DNA from: Heterobilharzia americana
Taxonomy: Eukaryota > Platyhelminthes > Trematoda > Strigeidida > Schistosomatidae
Direction of reading: 5' to 3'
Length of the DNA: 64,000 bases
Assembly (NCBI GenBank): GCA_944470555.2
Contig: OX104134.1
Coordinates: forward strand, 107,688,701-107,752,700
Positions 59,400-64,000 of the stretch are shown piece after piece. How positions within the stretch are numbered: position 1 is the stretch's first letter; every line of letters starts with the position of its first letter. The notes below the pieces were generated by a model, which searched no databases, was not told the origin of the DNA, and saw only the letters and a program-made list of their open reading frames with translations. A program made the translations under genes and the position numbers.

Positions 59400-60610
59400 C
59401 TGAGTGTAGTGCAGTACATATGAATCACTTGGCATGTGGCATCATGTAGCACATAACTGCTGTTGAATAGGTTGACAAAGGTTTATGGCACTAAGTAATG
59501 TTGAAGCAGCTGCATGCCAAATGACTTCTCGGTCGACGCTGTCGAAGGCCTTTTCGAAATCGATGAAGTTAACGTAGAGTTGAATTGACTGCCATTCTAT
59601 ACTCCGTTCTATGATGATACATAGCTTAGCGTTGCAATTTGATCAGCACATAATTTGTTCTTCCTGAAGCCAGCCAGCCTGTTCCGGTCGTAATTTTGAA
59701 TCCAGAGCATCTTTTAGTCTCTCCAGGATGATGCGGTTTTATATTTTGCTTGGGGTGGACAGCAGCATGATTCCTCGCCAGTTCTTGCAAAGGCTTAGGT
59801 CGCCCTTCTTTGAAAGTTTGATAAGGTAGCCCCTCTTCCAATCTGCAGGTATCCTTACTTCTGCAGTAGTGGTGTGAGCATGTCCGCTGTTGTCTCTGCG
59901 TCTGTTTTCAGTACTTCTGGGGGAATTCCATCTGGTCCTGCTGCTTTCCCGGACTTCAGCAATTTTATGGCGTTCAGGACTTCACTTCTGTTTTTGTCGT
60001 AGGGCTTGTTCTGCTTCACTTGCCAATGTGTCGTAGAAGTGTTTTTTGTCTTTGCGCGCACTCTTCTTCACTTCTTTGTCCAGTGCAATGATATATACGT
60101 TGTACTCAGTTCTTCTTTTCGTTGTTCATCTTCTGCTTCACCATCTTCCTCTCCCTCCTCTATCAGCTTCCATGTGTTCGTCGAGATCCATTCCTTGTCT
60201 TACTTCTTCTTCCCTCCTAAGACGACTATGCAGGGTTTTTTTCCATGTCTCTTTCACAGCGTTCCAGTGTTCTTCCATGATCGATCCTTCAGGGATGTTG
60301 CTTAATGTCTCCCATTTTGTCCTGATGGCTGACGCGAAGATGTCCTTTGGAATTTCGTCCTTCACTTTCTGGGTGTTGAACTTGAACTGTGGTCTGTCAC
60401 CAACTTTTTTGAAGGCTTTCAACTTGATTTTGAAGATAGGTTCCTTGCACTAGATAGTTTTTAGTTTTTATATTTTGTTTGCAGTTTCCTAAGCGATTGG
60501 GTAGGATTGCTAGCTCTACGCTCAACCTTCACTCTTTACCCGGGCTTAGGACCGGTTAGCAACTAGTGAACTAGCTAACCAGGCGAGCTAGTAAATTTTA
60601 TAACGGTAGA
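59400..60610 (-). mobile_element. RTE-clade element (family 2), 5' leader joined to linker and RT start
   Basis: On the - strand: a leader-like GC-rich block (60480-60600), then linker VKDEIPKDIFASAIRTKW (60300-60420), then KLLKSGKAAGPDGIPPEVLK (RT motif 0, about 59920), then the RT finger to palm region down to 59416. The endonuclease that should sit between leader and linker is absent. Part of the RT matches 3460-3690. Confidence 0.75.
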
Positions 60611-60679
60611 CCGAATGCTGATACTTTCCTGTTCATCGACTTTATTGATATGAGACAGATAGACTAAGGTAGCACTTTA

Positions 60680-60835
60680 AGCAAAAAAGGATTAGTCCAA
60701 GTTGCTAAGCTTCATATGAACAGATGAAACGGAATTCGACAGAAAAAGAATAATGTTAAAGTATACAGAGGAGAGAGAATAAATAACGAAGCTTAATGTT
60801 CACAATCTTTAAGATGATAACCAATGAGTACTTCT
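60680..60835 (-). mobile_element. RTE 3' UTR fragment (family 1)
   Basis: Matches the stretch before the tail at 44500-44620 read on the other strand (AACAGATG, AGAAAAAGA, then GAGAGAATAAATAA). Confidence 0.5.
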
Positions 60836-61670
60836 GACCAACTTTGACAAATTCCATATCATGTCTTAAAGAGTCTTCAAATTTGAGTTCGCTAGCTAGA
60901 TAGCCTGTGGCTATGGATATGTGAGGATAACTGAGTGATGCATATACACTACACTAGCCAATTAGTACACTTTAACTGATGTCAGAAGACAGAATAAATA
61001 ATCAGTTAAGTTGTTCCAAGGCATATGACTAAGTTTCATCGACTATAAAGTTTCTGAGTGATAATAATCCCATCATCTGACATTCATTCATTTGCTATCT
61101 CAGCAACAAAATCAAACTTAAATGAACTACTTTAAAAATCATAAGTAACATGCATGCTATTTATTCACTTCAGTCACTCCAATCCGCTTATATTTTAAAG
61201 ATCAAATCGACTGTCAACACCAAGTGGCAATAGTCTGATAACGTTTCTGACAAAATGTAAATGCAGACGGAAGACAATGACCAACAAACATGTATTAGAC
61301 TCAGGAATACGAAATAAAAGATCATGGTGATTCTCAAATAGATAAAAAAACAAATGAACTTCGATAATCAACACCTATTGTGCATGGAATGGTTGGAATC
61401 TTGAAAAGAAACTCGTTGTAATGAAGATACATGCTGGATTGAAACTAAAAGCTTCTATTTTTAGGTACCATTGACAGATGAAGTAACGATTTAACCTTCT
61501 ACTATTCAAAACTATTAGGAACTTGTCAAAAGAGCAAGCGTTGAGGTAAGATATAATCTAAGTCAGTGATAAATGAAAATTCCAAAGCTTCAAGTAAATT
61601 TAATTTATGTACTGCTCACGTATTTTCTTATCAGGAATAAGTTAGAAGCCCTTCATACACTTAAACTCAC

Positions 61671-61784
61671 CATCGAGTTGCATAGACAGCCATTTCGATT
61701 GAACTGAGCAATAGACTAAGTCGGGTACCACCCTTGATCTCTCCATCTTCAGGCTGTAGGAGGAATGCATGCGACAAGCCAAAC
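61671..61784 (-). CDS. RAB3GAP1: RAB3GAP1 coding exon (5' part)
   Basis: A 114-base exon, acceptor GATGTCTAG and donor GTGAGT. It reads FGLSHAFLLQPEDGEIKGGT then RLSLLLSSIEMAVYATR, with one base before and two after. It fits the family's WYGLREFVVIAPAAHSD followed by CNLLLSSVSIALG. The two spare bases plus the first base of the next exon give Cys, conserved in the human protein. Confidence 0.8.
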
Positions 61785-61938
61785 CTAGACATCCAATGAG
61801 AAATGATGAAAAATACAGGGATTATGAGTTACTAACAACTTTAAAACAAGCAGTTAGTGGACATTATCTATTTGTTTTGTAATAATGTCTTACTTTTTAA
61901 GTATATAACTGGTCAGAAGCATGAAAGAATAGCTTCAC

Positions 61939-62023
61939 TTTATGATTAGTGCTATAATCAAGTGAACCTTTTAGACCTATATCCAAATAATCAACCAACT
62001 TCGCTGCACATGATTTCAAAAAC
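61939..62023 (-). CDS. Tentative N-terminal RAB3GAP1 exon
   Basis: After a good acceptor (AATTAATCAG) the frame FLKSCAAKLVDYLDIGLKGS is open and helical, which could fit the family's N-terminal FISKVEEVLNDWKL. The donor at 61938 is weak, and exons are still missing between here and 61784. It may be unrelated. Confidence 0.3.
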
Positions 62024-62029
62024 CTGATT

Positions 62030-63069
62030 AATTTGAAAATGAAAATAAGATATATGAGCTAATGTGTTCTGTTGTATTTCACATACGGTAGGAACTTTTA
62101 ACATACTTAAATTGAACATGTTGACTCTACAATAGTGTGCTCATCAATAAGCTTGAGAGTTCTGGAAAGCTTCAGTTCTGATCTGATATATGTATCTTCC
62201 ACTACTTGGTAATTATTAGACTTATTACAACTGAACATCTATATTTTCAAATATTACAAATGTATCCACTACAGGGCTAAGTTACGATATTCGGCTACCT
62301 GAGAAGGTCCAACTTTATTAGGTCTAGAGAATAAATTTATAATAAATTGTTACACAAACAATCCAAAATATTTTCATGGGTAGAACTAGAGGATACATAT
62401 TGATGCAAGTTCCTAAGCTCAATTCTTTCTACAATTCGCTGGTATCCTTAAATTTTAAAAATACTTTAAAACTCGTCACTTTACAAAAATTGTTTGCTAT
62501 TTGGTAAAAAATTGAGATCTTCAGTTAAAATTGAAGACTACTGATCAACTGTGTGATGCCGTCACAAAGACTAATGACCTTCCCGGTCCCAGTATTTTGA
62601 TTTCATTGACTAGCACCGTCAAGTGTGAAATCGAGGTTCACAGTTTATTGCTGTTTTACTTCATCCAACTAGCATCTCCGAACTTGCAACTGTATACACG
62701 AATTTGCCACGTAGGATAGGAAATACCGGATTTTTACCAAACCTTATCCAATTATGCAACAGTTCCAGTTGCCACACATGCAATAGAGTAGTAAAAATGA
62801 AAGAATAGAATGACGATAAAATATGGAAGTCAAAGATAGCAGAAGAAAGTAAAAGATATTATATACAAAACGTATTAGAAAACATCCATGCATCTATCTC
62901 AGCCCTGCCAATTTTCAAACACTACACTTTAAAATTCTTAACCAACAATTTTACGTGCTTTTTAGTTGACCTTTATTTAGCTAACAATAACAGATGTTGA
63001 TAAGGGTGCATAACGCCGGCAGAATATCAATCTTCGACCGCATATATTTTGAAAGTAACCTTGGCGGTA
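62030..63069. other. AT-rich sequence, nothing recognised
   Basis: No exon or repeat identified. The translation start of RAB3GAP1 is either here or beyond the window. Confidence 0.35.
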
Positions 63070-63074
63070 CTTCA

Positions 63075-63180
63075 TTCGTGGTGTTCTGGCTTAGTTGCCT
63101 AGAAACTCGACTTCTAACCAGCAGGTCACAAGTTCAAACCAGGCTCCACCTACCAAGATTTGGGCAGGCAGTTAGCATCA
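63075..63180 (+). mobile_element. tRNA-like SINE head
   Basis: TGGCTTAGTTGCCTAGAAA is A-box-like. GGTCACAAGTTCAAACCAG 35-45 bases on is a good B-box match. No hammerhead follows. Confidence 0.45.
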
Positions 63181-63819
63181 CTAAACCCCACGCAATAGAT
63201 GTGGTTCATTGGGGACTACTCCACTGTACACAAGATAGTTGAGTGGATTTCGATTATTGATTCGACTCAGTACTTCAATCAGCGAGTGGACAACTTTGGA
63301 GCTGGGTAAAAATCACTAGGATAGAAAGATTAGCCGGGAAATGAGGTTCTTAATCTGCATTGGATTTAGGTTGGAATGAAATAAAGTTGTGAGAAAAAAT
63401 AAACGTGATTCAAATAAGAGGAAGGTAAATATCGACGAAGCAACTAAGTGTTCACCTGAAAGGTATGTGAAAATATAGGCTTCCTTCCTATCTTCTTTGC
63501 GTTAGGAACCATATGTTGTGAAAAAAACCGAAGTGGAAGGCATGGGTTTTTGATCTTGCGTTACCATTGCACGAACCAATTTTACCGAGTTACCGCTTAA
63601 AGTGCCGTTGTAGTCGTGGAAATGCATCCGCTCTTTATTTTGCTTTTAATCTTAGAGATGGAATCAGTTTACGTATGTTCATTTTCGATCCACTAATATC
63701 TACCTAATTCTTGATCATAAGATCTGATTTTCTTTATTGGCTACTTCCTTTTGTAGTCTCAACCAGAAATTATGTATAGGTGTATGTAGGTTAATAATAT
63801 CGTGTTGATTCGGCCACAT

Positions 63820-63950
63820 TTTGTTTCCTCTTTGAGAATAACAGCCATAGTTAACACTTGTACACTACTGTGAAGTACGGCAACTTGGACCGATGCACCT
63901 GTGTGCGAGGTTCTAACTTGGATTTTCTCTCTGTCTAACCTAACACTTGA
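63820..63950 (+). mobile_element. RTE 3' tail fragment (family 1)
   Basis: GTACGGCAACTTGGACCGA followed by TGCACCTGTGTGCGAGGTTC matches the tail at 44590-44620. Confidence 0.55.
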
Positions 63951-64000
63951 GTCAAGTTAAATCGATAATTTATGAGCACATATCTATATTCAACCTATCA

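Noticed and set aside
60006..60453. Hydrophobic + strand frames (Phe/Ser-rich)
   Set aside because: They are opposite the RTE linker (KVKDEIPKDIF), which explains the open frame and the composition.
60551..60577. Hairpin GGTTAGC/GCTAACC as a second HDV-like ribozyme at the start of the family 2 element
   Set aside because: A simple perfect hairpin without the nested P1/P3 layout; there is no reason to call a ribozyme.

Overview
The window is AT-rich, intron-rich flatworm DNA. It almost certainly comes from a schistosome or a close trematode relative. The evidence is a set of tRNA-headed SINEs ending in a schistosome-type hammerhead ribozyme, many decayed RTE-clade non-LTR retrotransposons, a Penelope-like element with a GIY-YIG domain, and long (TA)n arrays. 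The species call is inference; no database was searched.

Two host genes are supported. (1) A divergent, intronless PP1-type Ser/Thr phosphatase lies on the + strand at 4494-5749. It is split by a one-base frame change inside a run of seven A. (2) A RAB3GAP1 homologue (catalytic subunit of Rab3 GTPase-activating protein) lies on the - strand and fills most of the window. Exons at 61.7, 58.1-58.3, 35.2, 24.5-24.9, 22.9, 20.1-20.4, 19.2, 18.7, 16.0, 13.9, 12.1-12.3 and 9.9-10.2 kb were found by reading for splice sites and frame. From 24.9 kb to the stop codon at 9910 every exon-exon phase fits, and the C-terminus has the family ending. Some middle exons and the N-terminus are missing or tentative.

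Layout. 0-4.5 kb: SINE tails with a hammerhead, then antisense RTE sequence carrying tetramer and pentamer satellites. 4.5-5.8 kb: PP1-like gene and a (TA)n tract. 7.2-9.3 kb: RTE 3' fragments. 9.9-24.9 kb: 3' half of RAB3GAP1, with moderate introns holding RTE pieces, a small hairpin element, a Penelope fragment and a hammerhead SINE. 25-35 kb: a long intron with hammerhead SINEs, an RTE 3' end, a Penelope-like element and an unclassified repeat. 35.2-58 kb: a very long intron or introns made largely of RTE copies, including a 1.6-kb near-identical inverted repeat (43.0-44.6 / 47.3-48.9 kb) and a near full-length RTE (51.4-55.1 kb). 58-64 kb: 5' exons of RAB3GAP1, an RTE copy and tRNA-like SINE heads.

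The most notable points are a candidate HDV-like ribozyme at the 5' end of two RTE copies with compensatory changes in its P1 stem, the large intronic inverted repeat, the slippery heptamer in the phosphatase gene, and hammerhead ribozymes lying in sense orientation inside host introns.
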